Of a stretch of 64,000 bases of DNA, positions 8,650 through 16,722 are shown in pieces; positions within the stretch are counted from its first letter, which is position 1, and each line of letters opens with the position of its first letter. Made by a program: the position numbers and the translations under genes. Below the pieces are notes generated by a model. The model had not been told where the DNA came from. It did not search any database and saw only the letters and a program-made list of their open reading frames with translations. The stretch is from CAILZL01 sp049840395 (GTDB taxonomy: Bacteria > Pseudomonadota > Gammaproteobacteria > Steroidobacterales > Steroidobacteraceae): contig JASGLD010000005.1 in the NCBI GenBank assembly GCA_049840395.1, positions 992,001 through 1,056,000 of the forward strand, in the 5' to 3' direction.

Positions 8650-9084
8650 TTATTTCTTACAAATATTGTTGGTCAAGCAAGTGGAGCTATCGTCCACAAC
8701 CCAGGTGACTTTACCCTTCGATGCAGTGTATGAGCCTTGCAGAACGTAGGTTTCGCCACCGAGACCATTTGTTGATACTGCGGAAGCTTCGATCTTTCCG
8801 TTGGTTGTGGTGACCAAGTTCACATACTTAGTACCGGGGTCATCCGAAGTAATGTTCGCTGCAACGCCGTTGCTGCCGCCGCTGCAACCAGTAAGCGTGC
8901 CGATATCCTGTGCGCACACTTCCACGTCAGTCTTAACGCCGGCGGTGGCTTGCACAACTTCAGAGAACTTGGCCTTCTTGGTGTACTGGTTATAAGCAGG
9001 CAGCGCGATGGCGGCCAGGATGCCGATAATGGCAACCACGATCATCAATTCGATCAGGGTGAAACCCTTTTGCACGTTCTTCAT
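8650..9084 (-). CDS. pilA: Type IV major pilin PilA
   Basis: A 144-residue type IVa prepilin. A short leader MKNVQKG is followed by the PilD cleavage site and FTLIELMIVVAIIGILAAIA, with the invariant Glu5 of the mature protein. Two cysteine pairs, one mid-domain and one near the C terminus (CLTNNIC), could form disulfides; the C-terminal pair resembles a D-region loop. The ribosome-binding site GAGGAGA precedes the ATG. Transcription starts from a sigma-54 promoter at 9149-9166, about 65-80 bases upstream, fitting control by the nearby PilS-PilR pair. A terminator follows directly. Confidence 0.97.
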   Translation of the reverse strand: MKNVQKGFTLIELMIVVAIIGILAAIALPAYNQYTKKAKFSEVVQATAGVKTDVEVCAQDIGTLTGCSGGSNGVAANITSDDPGTKYVNLVTTTNGKIEASAVSTNGLGGETYVLQGSYTASKGKVTWVVDDSSTCLTNNICKK

Positions 9085-9148
9085 GGAATCTCCTCAAGCG
9101 GATGGCAGTGTTGAAATCAGTGACGGCGTTGCCGTTGCTGTTGCCTGA

Positions 9149-9166
9149 TTGCAAGGCCGGTGCCAA
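9149..9166 (-). promoter_or_regulatory. Sigma-54 (RpoN) promoter of pilA
   Basis: The minus strand reads TTGGCACCGGCCTTGCAA, which matches the RpoN consensus TGGCAC-N5-TTGCA exactly with GG and GC ten bases apart. The predicted start is near 9139, giving a leader of about 55 bases to the pilA ATG. PilR, encoded at 11098-12447, is the expected activator. Confidence 0.92.
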
Positions 9167-9265
9167 CTTGGTGTCGGTTTGCTAAGTGCTTGATTTACAG
9201 CGCTAAACGATTTCGTGGGGTTGAAGTCAATGACGGGGACTGCCGACAAGACTGGTCAGGCTTTG

Positions 9266-9296
9266 GCACAACCTGACAAAAAGTGTCAGGTTGTGC
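9266..9296. repeat. Perfect 13-bp inverted repeat upstream of the pilA promoter
   Basis: Arms 9266-9278 (gcacaacctgaca) and 9284-9296 are exact reverse complements around a 5-base spacer. The element begins 4 bases after the stop codon of the oxidoreductase gene and lies about 100 bases upstream of the pilA sigma-54 promoter. It has no trailing T run, so it is a weak terminator candidate. The TGTCAG half-sites and the position also suit a PilR enhancer site. Confidence 0.75.
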
Positions 9297-9300
9297 GCCT

Positions 9301-10872
9301 CTACTTGCTCTCGTGATAGTCCTCTTCGCTATTAATGGACCACAGTGCTTGTTTGTCGATGTGTCCTGCGACAAGACCATCCACCGCCGCCTTCGCGGCC
9401 AGCATGGAGTGGTCCTGATTGTTGTAGCGATGCATGCCGTTACGGCCGATGGCAAACAGATTGTCGAAGCCATCCAGATAGTCACGAACCTGGCTTATTT
9501 GGCGGTATTCACCGAAGTAGGCTGGATAGGCCTTGGGGACTCGCACGACCGTGCCGTCGAGTACGTCGGCTCGATCTATGAGGCCAATTTTAGCGAGCTC
9601 TGTTGCGGCGAAAACCAGGAAAGCCGCGTCGTCCATACGCCATAGTTCGTCGCCTTCATTACAGAAATACTCCAGACCCAACCAGATAGTGTCCGGGTCT
9701 TTAACCAAGTGCGGCGACCAATTATTGAAGATCTGCAGGCGTCCTAACTTCACGTCCGGTTCTTGTATGTAGATCCAGTTATCGGGTGGCATATTGTTGC
9801 CGCCGTTCCGCTCCATGTCCGGGGACAACATGCGTTTGACCAACAGGCCGGCAGTCATGAAGTCGCGATAGGGTAGTGCGGCCGCAATGCGCGCAATTTC
9901 CGGATCCTCCGGCTGCAGAAACTCGGTCAGTTGCTTGATGGGCAGGGTGGAAAGAAAAATGTCACAGGTCTGAATTCGTCGTTCGCCAGTGAGGCAATTC
10001 TCAACTTCCACCCCCGTGATCCTTTTGCCTTGACGCCGTACGCCAATCACGCGGTGCTGCAAATGTATTTGACCACCTTGAGCGGCCACCTTTTCGGCCA
10101 CTGCTTCCCACATCTGGCCCGGGCCGAATTTGGGATAGAGGAAACGTTCGATCAGACTGGTTTCAGTATTTTTTTGCGCGGTGTCCTGATGCTGAAAGGG
10201 TTTGGATAGCGCATGCAGCACCGCCTTGGTAATCGATAGTCCCTTGATGCGTTGTGCACCCCATTCGGCGGAGATCTGCGAGCACGGTACGCCCCAGACT
10301 TTCTCTGTGTAATCTTTAAAGAAGGTCCGATACAGCTTGTCGCCAAAGCGATTGATAAAAAAATCTTCCAGCGTCGTTTCCGGGTTGCGCCTGGAAACAC
10401 GCGCCGCGGCATAGCTTAGGCCGATGCTCAAGGTGTACAGCGAGCCGAGATTGATCAAGGTTTTCAGGCTGAGCTTGAGTGGGTAGTCGAAGAATTTACG
10501 GCGATAGTAAATGCGCGATAAGCGCGAGCGGATCAGCATGATGCGCTCCGGATCTTCAGCCGGTTGCGCGGCGCCGGCAAAGTTGCGTTGCTGACCTTGA
10601 TAGTGAAGCTGGGTTTCCGGGAAGCGCGCCAAATCCTCAGGCGATACCGGCAAAATAGTTTGCCACCACTGCATTACCCAATCGGATTTCGAGAAGAAGC
10701 GGTGTCCGCCTAAATCCATGCGGTTGCCTCGATAATTGATGGTCTTGGAGATGCCCCCTACTTGCACATCGGATTCGAATACGATGGGTGTGATGTCCGA
10801 ACGCTGCAGCAATTCGTACGCCGCAGTTAACCCGGCTGGGCCAGCGCCCGCAATGACGGCAATTTTTCTCAT
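9301..10872 (-). CDS. FAD-dependent amine-oxidase-like oxidoreductase
   Basis: A 523-residue protein that opens with a Rossmann dinucleotide motif GAGPAGLTAAYEL (residues 9-21) and the FAD-contact segment VGGISKT. A GGHRFFSKSD motif follows at residues 55-64. This places it among FAD-dependent oxidoreductases related to UDP-galactopyranose mutase and protoporphyrinogen oxidase (COG1232-like). Members often occur near polysaccharide genes, but the substrate cannot be read from the sequence. It is cytoplasmic, with no signal peptide. It lies between pilR and pilA on the same strand, with 225 bases upstream that could hold its own promoter. Confidence 0.78.
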   Translation of the reverse strand: MRKIAVIAGAGPAGLTAAYELLQRSDITPIVFESDVQVGGISKTINYRGNRMDLGGHRFFSKSDWVMQWWQTILPVSPEDLARFPETQLHYQGQQRNFAGAAQPAEDPERIMLIRSRLSRIYYRRKFFDYPLKLSLKTLINLGSLYTLSIGLSYAAARVSRRNPETTLEDFFINRFGDKLYRTFFKDYTEKVWGVPCSQISAEWGAQRIKGLSITKAVLHALSKPFQHQDTAQKNTETSLIERFLYPKFGPGQMWEAVAEKVAAQGGQIHLQHRVIGVRRQGKRITGVEVENCLTGERRIQTCDIFLSTLPIKQLTEFLQPEDPEIARIAAALPYRDFMTAGLLVKRMLSPDMERNGGNNMPPDNWIYIQEPDVKLGRLQIFNNWSPHLVKDPDTIWLGLEYFCNEGDELWRMDDAAFLVFAATELAKIGLIDRADVLDGTVVRVPKAYPAYFGEYRQISQVRDYLDGFDNLFAIGRNGMHRYNNQDHSMLAAKAAVDGLVAGHIDKQALWSINSEEDYHESK

Positions 10873-11097
10873 GCTGTGGTGACTGAAAGAGCTTTGCTGT
10901 CTGCAACTAGTAAGAGTTACCTACACACAACAAAATTTCTGGTTAATTACGTTGGCCAATATCTTGGCAAGAGTCAGGGAGGCCATTGCACGACAGCGAT
11001 GGGATGGGTGATGCCTAGACATCGCTGGCTAGAATACCCGTAGAAGGCTATCAGTTCGCTGAATAAGCCAACCCAAGCCTTTGATGAGTCGGCGTCC

Positions 11098-12447
11098 CTA
11101 TTCCAGCCCCAGCTTCTTAATCCGATAGCGCAGCGATCTGAAGCTCATGCCCAGCAATGCCGCTGCCTTGGTCTTGTTATAGCGAGTCTGTTCCAGTGCC
11201 TTCATGATGGCATCGCGCTCGATGTCTTCCAGTGCGTCGCCCAGCGCTTCGCCTGGCATGACTTCCGGGGCATGAGGGACATGCTCTGCCGTTTGATGGT
11301 TCGATTTCGGTCTCAATTGCAGATCATTGAGGTCGATGCTGTTCTGGCTGCACAGCGTGGCGGCGCGTTCCAGGATGTTTTCCAGTTCGCGCACATTGCC
11401 GGGAAAGTGGTAGTGACGCAGTGCGTCCAGAGCTGCGGGGGTGATGTGCAGGGTGTGGCCGAGCTGTTTGCTTTGCCGTTTCAGAATTGATTCGGCCAGT
11501 TCGGTGATGTCGTTGCCGCGCTCGCGTAGCGGCGGTACGCGCATTTCGATGACATTGACCCGGTAATATAAGTCTTCGCGAAACTTGCCTTCGCCAACCA
11601 TGCTGGCGAGATTTTTATGCGTGGCGGAGAGAATGCGCACATCAATGGGATATTCACGCGACTCGCCCACGGGGCGCACGCTTTTCTGCTGAATCACGCG
11701 TAGCAGCTTCACCTGCATGTGCAAGGGCAGATCGGCGATTTCGTCGAGGAATAAAGTGCCGCCTTCGGCGCTTTGTACCAGGCCTTGCTTATCCGAGACC
11801 GCGCCGGTGAAGCTGCCTTTCTTATGGCCGAACAATTCGCTTTCCATCAATTCGCTGGGGATGGCGCCGCAGTTCACCGGTACAAAGGGCGCATCGCGTC
11901 GTGCGCTGGATTCATGGATGAGTTGCGCCACCAATTCCTTGCCGGTACCGGATTCGCCATAAATATGTACCGGTGCCTGACTGCGCGACACCTTGTCGAT
12001 CATGTCGCGCAAGTTGTCCATGGCTGTTGACTGTCCCAACAGTCGCACCTGCGATAGCACGCCGGTGGTTTCCAGATTGTCAGACAGTCTCAATGTCGCG
12101 GCGATCAGCTTGCGCAATGCCGCCAGATCCAATGGCTTGGAAATGAAATCGAACGCGCCCAGCTTCAAAGCACGGACTGCCGATTCCACATTGCCGTGAG
12201 CGGTGATAACGGCCACCGGCAATTGTGGACGATGGCTTTGTATCCACTCCACCAATCCCAGCCCATCGCCATCGGGCAGATGCATGTCGGTGAGGCACAG
12301 CTCGAATTGCATATTGCGCAGATGCTTGGTGGCGGTGGCCAGATCCGGCGCAGCCACCACGTCGATATCCATCCGTTCAAGCGTGATGGTCAGCAGCTCG
12401 CGGATATCGGCTTCGTCATCGACAATGAGGGCGCGTGCGTTGCCCAT
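11098..12447 (-). CDS. pilR: Sigma-54-dependent response regulator PilR
   Basis: A 449-residue NtrC-family activator. The receiver domain (residues 5-120) has the phospho-acceptor D54 in the CLTDMHLPDG segment. The AAA+ domain (about 135-375) carries Walker A GESGTGKE and the sigma-54 contact loop GSFTGA. A Fis-type helix-turn-helix ends the protein (TKAAALLGMSFRSLRYRIKKL). PilR activates RpoN promoters, and the pilA promoter 2 kb away is the obvious target. It is co-transcribed with pilS (17 bases from the longest pilS reading frame). Confidence 0.95.
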   Translation of the reverse strand: MGNARALIVDDEADIRELLTITLERMDIDVVAAPDLATATKHLRNMQFELCLTDMHLPDGDGLGLVEWIQSHRPQLPVAVITAHGNVESAVRALKLGAFDFISKPLDLAALRKLIAATLRLSDNLETTGVLSQVRLLGQSTAMDNLRDMIDKVSRSQAPVHIYGESGTGKELVAQLIHESSARRDAPFVPVNCGAIPSELMESELFGHKKGSFTGAVSDKQGLVQSAEGGTLFLDEIADLPLHMQVKLLRVIQQKSVRPVGESREYPIDVRILSATHKNLASMVGEGKFREDLYYRVNVIEMRVPPLRERGNDITELAESILKRQSKQLGHTLHITPAALDALRHYHFPGNVRELENILERAATLCSQNSIDLNDLQLRPKSNHQTAEHVPHAPEVMPGEALGDALEDIERDAIMKALEQTRYNKTKAAALLGMSFRSLRYRIKKLGLE

Positions 12448-12464
12448 CAGGCGGCTTCCATTGT

Positions 12465-14111
12465 TTATATTTCCCAGCGTTGCGGATCGGAGAACACAAT
12501 TCTGAAAATGCTACCACCGCCGTGGCGTGGCTCGTAGATCAACACGGCGCGATTGCAATGCGCCAGTTCGCGGGCGATAAACAGGCCGAGCCCGGTGCCG
12601 CCTTCGCCGCCGGTAAAGAACGGCTCAAAAATACGCTCGGCTTCTTCCGGCGTGATGCCCGGTCCGCGATCGGCAATTTCCAGATACGGACGATTGGTGT
12701 TGCTGATGCGCCCGAAGCGCAGTTCCAGTAACTCTGCAGCTGAGCCTCGTCCATACTTGAGTGCGTTTTCGCAGAGGTTCCACAGAATCTGGTGCAGGTG
12801 CGAGGCATCGACGCGTACATCCACCGCATAGCCGGGGCGGTGCAGCGCCATTTGCTCGGGGCGTAGCTGCAAGGTTTGCTGGAACTGCGAACTGAATTCA
12901 TCCAACCATTCATTTAACGACAGACGTTCGGCATGAGTGGCTTCGCGGCGCGATAGCTGCAGAATGTTGTTGATGATGGTGCTTACCCGATCAGCATTGT
13001 TGGTGATGATCTGAGTGAGGCGCTGATCCTGCGGGCCGAGCTTGGGAGATTCGGTGAGCAGTTGTGCGGCATGACTCATGGCGCCGACGGGGTTGCGAAT
13101 TTCATGAGCAATACTGGCGCTTAAGCGTCCCAGGGCTGCCAGCTTCGATTGCTGTACCCGTTCGGCAATGATGCTGGTGTCTTCCAGAAAGATCAGTGTC
13201 GGGCCTGGGTTCTGATTGGCCAGTGCTACAAAGTGCGGTTGTATCAAGGTGCCGCCATTGGCCGAGACCAGGGTCACGGTGCTGTCGTGCGGATTGCCTT
13301 GTTGGCGGCGCCAGGTGTCCAGTAGGTATAGCAAGCGCGGCGAAATTTCGCCCAGCAGCGTATGCGTTGCCACCGGACCATCTTTGAGCAGCTGCGCTGC
13401 GGATTCATTGATCAACCGCACCCGGTCTTGTTCGTCGATAACCAGGATGCTTTCACGCAGGTGCTGGACGATGAATTCATTCAGCTCGGCCAGATTGGCC
13501 AGATCCACCTCGCGCTGCTTAATGACGGCTTCGCTTTCCTGCAGCTTCTTGGCTGCGTAGCCCGCGCCCAGGCTGAGCGAAAACAACAGCGCACCCACCA
13601 AGCCGGCTGCCGTTACCTCGCCGGAATCGCTGCCACCCTTGAAGATGTTCAGCACCTGTTGAAACAGCAGCGCCAAGGTTGCGGTGGCGGCCAGCAGCAA
13701 GCCGAGACGCGGCGCGATGATCATGCTCGCGGCGGCCACCGGGAGCACCAGCAAGGCCGCCAGGCCGCTGCTCATGCCGCCGCTGGCGTAGGTCAGCACG
13801 CTGATCGCGATGATGTCGACCAATACGTGCGCGCAGGTCTGTAGCGACAGATTCGGCCAGCGATGTTTCAAGGTAATGAAACAGCTCAGCGCAAACAGAC
13901 AGTAAGCGAATAGGGTGGCGCCGAACAAAGATGGGTATGGCGCGCCCACCGGAGTGGGTTTGATGGCAATAAACAGAGCGCCCAGCACCAGCGGAATCAG
14001 CACCCGAAAGAAATTCAGCAACAACAGAATGCGCCAGCCGGAAGTGCCTTCTGCCGAGTTCGATTCGTTTTTGTTCGGTAACGATGCAGAGGCATCAAAT
14101 GAGGGGTTCAT
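12465..14111 (-). CDS. pilS: Sensor histidine kinase PilS
   Basis: A membrane histidine kinase of about 548 residues. Six hydrophobic segments fill residues 25-190, followed by a PAS-like region (about 210-320), the dimerisation and phosphoacceptor H-box SIAHEIRNPVGAMSHAAQ, and a HATPase domain with N, G1 (DRGPGI) and G2 (GGTGLGLFIA) boxes. In Pseudomonas PilS senses inner-membrane pilin and controls PilR phosphorylation. I chose the ATG at 14111; a GTG at 14129 would add six residues. It shares an operon with pilR and diverges from sucC. Confidence 0.94.
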   Translation of the reverse strand: MNPSFDASASLPNKNESNSAEGTSGWRILLLLNFFRVLIPLVLGALFIAIKPTPVGAPYPSLFGATLFAYCLFALSCFITLKHRWPNLSLQTCAHVLVDIIAISVLTYASGGMSSGLAALLVLPVAAASMIIAPRLGLLLAATATLALLFQQVLNIFKGGSDSGEVTAAGLVGALLFSLSLGAGYAAKKLQESEAVIKQREVDLANLAELNEFIVQHLRESILVIDEQDRVRLINESAAQLLKDGPVATHTLLGEISPRLLYLLDTWRRQQGNPHDSTVTLVSANGGTLIQPHFVALANQNPGPTLIFLEDTSIIAERVQQSKLAALGRLSASIAHEIRNPVGAMSHAAQLLTESPKLGPQDQRLTQIITNNADRVSTIINNILQLSRREATHAERLSLNEWLDEFSSQFQQTLQLRPEQMALHRPGYAVDVRVDASHLHQILWNLCENALKYGRGSAAELLELRFGRISNTNRPYLEIADRGPGITPEEAERIFEPFFTGGEGGTGLGLFIARELAHCNRAVLIYEPRHGGGSIFRIVFSDPQRWEI

Positions 14112-14242
14112 ATCGCACCAAGGTAGCACAGGGCATCAATTGTCCATCCCGAGTCCATCCCGAGACGGCTTGTATCTGTGCATTGAAGCGCCTGAGTTCT
14201 TTGCTTCTGCAAGCAATTGGCCCAGAATACGCCGCCCTGTGC

Positions 14243-14260
14243 GCCGGGCCTACGCCCGGC
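14243..14260. repeat. GC-rich hairpin in the pilS-sucC intergenic region
   Basis: A 7-bp inverted repeat (gccgggc/gcccggc, loop ctac) lies 35 bases before the sucC start. It may form a structure in the sucC leader or be another intergenic palindrome. No T run follows. The rest of 14130-14295 holds nothing I can identify. Confidence 0.45.
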
Positions 14261-14295
14261 CGTTAATTAACCCCTCAATGTGAGACGCATCGCGC

Positions 14296-15465
14296 ATGAA
14301 CCTGCACGAATATCAGTCGAAACAGCTGTTCGCCCGCTATGGCATTCCCGTGCCGGCAGGTCATGTGGCTGCTACTCCGGAAGAAGCCGCCGATGCGGCC
14401 CGCAAAATTGGCGGCGCCAAGTGGGTGGTCAAGGCCCAGGTACATGCAGGTGGTCGCGGTAAGGCCGGCGGTGTGAAGCTGGTCGATTCGCCGGAAAAAG
14501 CCGCTGAAGCGGCTCAGGCCATGTTCGGCAAGTACCTGCATACCCACCAGACCGGTCCGGAAGGTTTGCCGATTCACCAGGTGTATGTCGAACCCGCCAG
14601 CAAGATCGAGCGCGAGTTGTACGTCAGCATGGTGCTGAATCGCGAGCTTGGCCACATCGCCTTCATCGTCTCGCCTGCGGGCGGCATGGACATCGAAGAA
14701 GTGGCCGAACACACTCCCGAAAAACTGATCCGCGTTGACGTGCATCCGGCCGCTGGTCTGCAGCCCTCGCAGTGCAAGCTGATGGCTTTCGCGCTGGGTC
14801 TGTCCGGCAAGCAGGTTGAAGAGTTCAGCAACATCGCCCAGGCGCTGTACAAGCTGTACCTGGAAAAAGATGCCTCGTTGGTGGAAATCAATCCGCTGAT
14901 CGTCACCGGTGAAGGCCGCCTGGTCGCTTTGGATGCCAAGCTCAACATCGAAGACAACGCCCTGTTCCGTCAGAAAGAACTGGCCGGTTGGCGCGACCCT
15001 TCTCAGGAAGATGCCACCGAAAACGAAGCCGCCAAGCATGAGCTGAACTACGTTTCGCTCGATGGCGATATCGCCTGCATGGTGAACGGCGCCGGTCTGG
15101 CGATGGCCACCATGGACGTGATCAAGCTGCACGGCGGCGCGCCTGCCAACTTCCTGGATGTGGGCGGCGGCGCCACCAAGGAGCGCGTCACGGCGGCGTT
15201 CAATCTGATTCTCTCCAACAAGAAGGTGAAGGCCATCCTGGTCAACATCTTCGGCGGCATCGTTCGTTGCGACATGATTGCCGAAGGCATCATCGCTGCG
15301 GTGAAGGATGTGGGTGTGCAAGTGCCGGTGGTGGTGCGTATCGAAGGCACCAATGCCGAAGCCGGTCGCAAGCTGCTGGGCAGCAGTGGCCTGGCGCTGA
15401 TTGCGGCGACGGATCTGACCGATGCGGCCAAGAAGGTCGTGGCGGCAGTGAAGAAAGCCAAGTAA
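14296..15465 (+). CDS. sucC: Succinyl-CoA synthetase beta subunit
   Basis: A 389-residue SucC that, with SucD, converts succinyl-CoA to succinate with substrate-level formation of nucleoside triphosphate in the TCA cycle. It begins MNLHEYQSKQLFARYGIPVP, has the ATP-grasp domain to about residue 240, and a CoA-ligase domain with GLAMATMDVIKLHGG and FGGIVRCDMIAEGI. Length and start are typical of the family. SucD starts 37 bases downstream, so the two form an operon. The adjacency to pilS is unrelated in function. Confidence 0.97.
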   Translation: MNLHEYQSKQLFARYGIPVPAGHVAATPEEAADAARKIGGAKWVVKAQVHAGGRGKAGGVKLVDSPEKAAEAAQAMFGKYLHTHQTGPEGLPIHQVYVEPASKIERELYVSMVLNRELGHIAFIVSPAGGMDIEEVAEHTPEKLIRVDVHPAAGLQPSQCKLMAFALGLSGKQVEEFSNIAQALYKLYLEKDASLVEINPLIVTGEGRLVALDAKLNIEDNALFRQKELAGWRDPSQEDATENEAAKHELNYVSLDGDIACMVNGAGLAMATMDVIKLHGGAPANFLDVGGGATKERVTAAFNLILSNKKVKAILVNIFGGIVRCDMIAEGIIAAVKDVGVQVPVVVRIEGTNAEAGRKLLGSSGLALIAATDLTDAAKKVVAAVKKAK

Positions 15466-15502
15466 TTAGCCACCTCATTAACGAACACTAGAGCGATCTT
15501 CC

Positions 15503-16600
15503 ATGAGCATCCTCGTCAACAAAAACACCAAGGTCATCTGCCAAGGTTTTACCGGCAAGCAGGGTACCTTCCATTCCGAACAGTGCCTGGCTTACGGCAC
15601 CAAGCTGGTCGGCGGCGTCACGCCGGGCCGCGCCGGTGAAAAGCATCTCGGCCTGCCGGTGTTCAACACCGTGCGCGATGCCGTCGCCGGTACCGGCGCC
15701 ACCGTCAGCATGATCTATGTGCCAGCTCCTTATGCCGCTGACGCCATCCTCGAAGCGGCTGATGCCGGCGTCGAGCTGATCGTATGCATCACCGAAGGCA
15801 TCCCGGTGAACGACATGGTTAAAGTGAAGTCGGCATTGAAGGACTACGGCAGCCTGCTGATCGGTCCGAACTGCCCCGGCATCATCACCCCTGGCGAATG
15901 CAAGATTGGCATCATGCCGGGCTTCATTCACAAGCCGGGCAAGGTGGGCATCGTGTCGCGCTCCGGCACGCTCACGTACGAAGCCGTGTTCCAGACCACG
16001 AATATTGGTTTGGGTCAGAGCACCTGCGTGGGCATCGGCGGCGATCCCGTGCGCGGCATGAACTTCGTCGACGTGCTGGCACGCTTTGAAGAAGATCCCA
16101 AGACCGAAGCCATCATCATGGTGGGCGAAATCGGCGGCAGCGATGAAGAAGCCGGTGCGCGCTTCATCAAGGAAAACGTGACCAAGCCTGTTGTCTCGTA
16201 CATCGCTGGCGTGACTGCACCTCCGGGCAAGCGCATGGGCCATGCCGGCGCGATCGTGGCAGGCGGCAAGGGCACGGCAGCTGACAAGTTTGCCGCGCTG
16301 GAAGATGCCGGTGTTCGCACCGTGCGTTCGCCTGCGGAACTGGGCGCAGCAATCGCTGAAGAATATGCCAAGCATGGCAAGAAGAAGGCGAAGTCCAAGG
16401 CTAAGCCTGCTGCTAAACCCAAGGCTGCTCCGGCGAAGACGAAGACCAGCAAGAGCAAGCCCGCTCAGTCAGCCAAGAAGGCAGCCAAGAAGCCAACTAA
16501 GAAAGTTGCGCCAAAAGCTGCTAAGAAGCCCGCAAAGAAAGTCGCCAAGGTGAAGAAGCCTGCGGCGAAGAAAGCCAAGAAGGCTGCGAAGAAGAAATAA
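15503..16600 (+). CDS. sucD: Succinyl-CoA synthetase alpha subunit with histone-like lysine-rich tail
   Basis: The first 292 residues are a normal SucD: N-terminal CoA-binding Rossmann domain (VICQGFTGKQGTFHSEQCL), IGPNCPGII, and the phosphohistidine motif GHAGAIVAGGKG. The catalytic part ends at EEYAKHG, where E. coli-type SucD stops. Here the frame continues for 73 more residues (293-365; bases 16379-16597) made only of K, A, P, S, T, V and Q, with 33 lysines and no acidic residue. The AAKK/PAKK pattern resembles histone H1 and AlgP-type tails. The tail could bind DNA, RNA or polyphosphate, or contact a partner; its role is unknown. Confidence 0.96.
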   Translation: MSILVNKNTKVICQGFTGKQGTFHSEQCLAYGTKLVGGVTPGRAGEKHLGLPVFNTVRDAVAGTGATVSMIYVPAPYAADAILEAADAGVELIVCITEGIPVNDMVKVKSALKDYGSLLIGPNCPGIITPGECKIGIMPGFIHKPGKVGIVSRSGTLTYEAVFQTTNIGLGQSTCVGIGGDPVRGMNFVDVLARFEEDPKTEAIIMVGEIGGSDEEAGARFIKENVTKPVVSYIAGVTAPPGKRMGHAGAIVAGGKGTAADKFAALEDAGVRTVRSPAELGAAIAEEYAKHGKKKAKSKAKPAAKPKAAPAKTKTSKSKPAQSAKKAAKKPTKKVAPKAAKKPAKKVAKVKKPAAKKAKKAAKKK

Positions 16601-16682
16601 GCTTCTGCTTAAGAAAGGGGCCGCTCTTCAAGTTTGGTTTTGAGTGGCGGCTTCCTGAAGTATAAGGTGTGATTCTTATTGA

Positions 16683-16717
16683 AAAGCCCCGGTCCTGCGA
16701 TGCAAGACCGGGGCTTT
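16683..16717. terminator. Bidirectional Rho-independent terminator between sucD and the FG-GAP protein gene
   Basis: A perfect 12-bp stem (16683-16694 with 16706-16717) with an 11-base loop is flanked by A on the left and T on the right. It serves convergent genes: sucD ends at 16600 on the plus strand and the next gene ends at 16723 on the minus strand. Confidence 0.9.
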
Positions 16718-16722
16718 ATCTT

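Noticed and set aside
11020..11040. Terminator after pilR (agcgatg/catcgct repeat at 10995-11026)
   Set aside because: Only a 7-bp stem with an 18-base loop and no T run.
14275..15321. 348-codon frame antisense to sucC, and a similar one opposite sucD (15488-16375)
   Set aside because: His/Asp/Gly-rich composition typical of reverse-complement shadows; both plus-strand genes are unambiguous.
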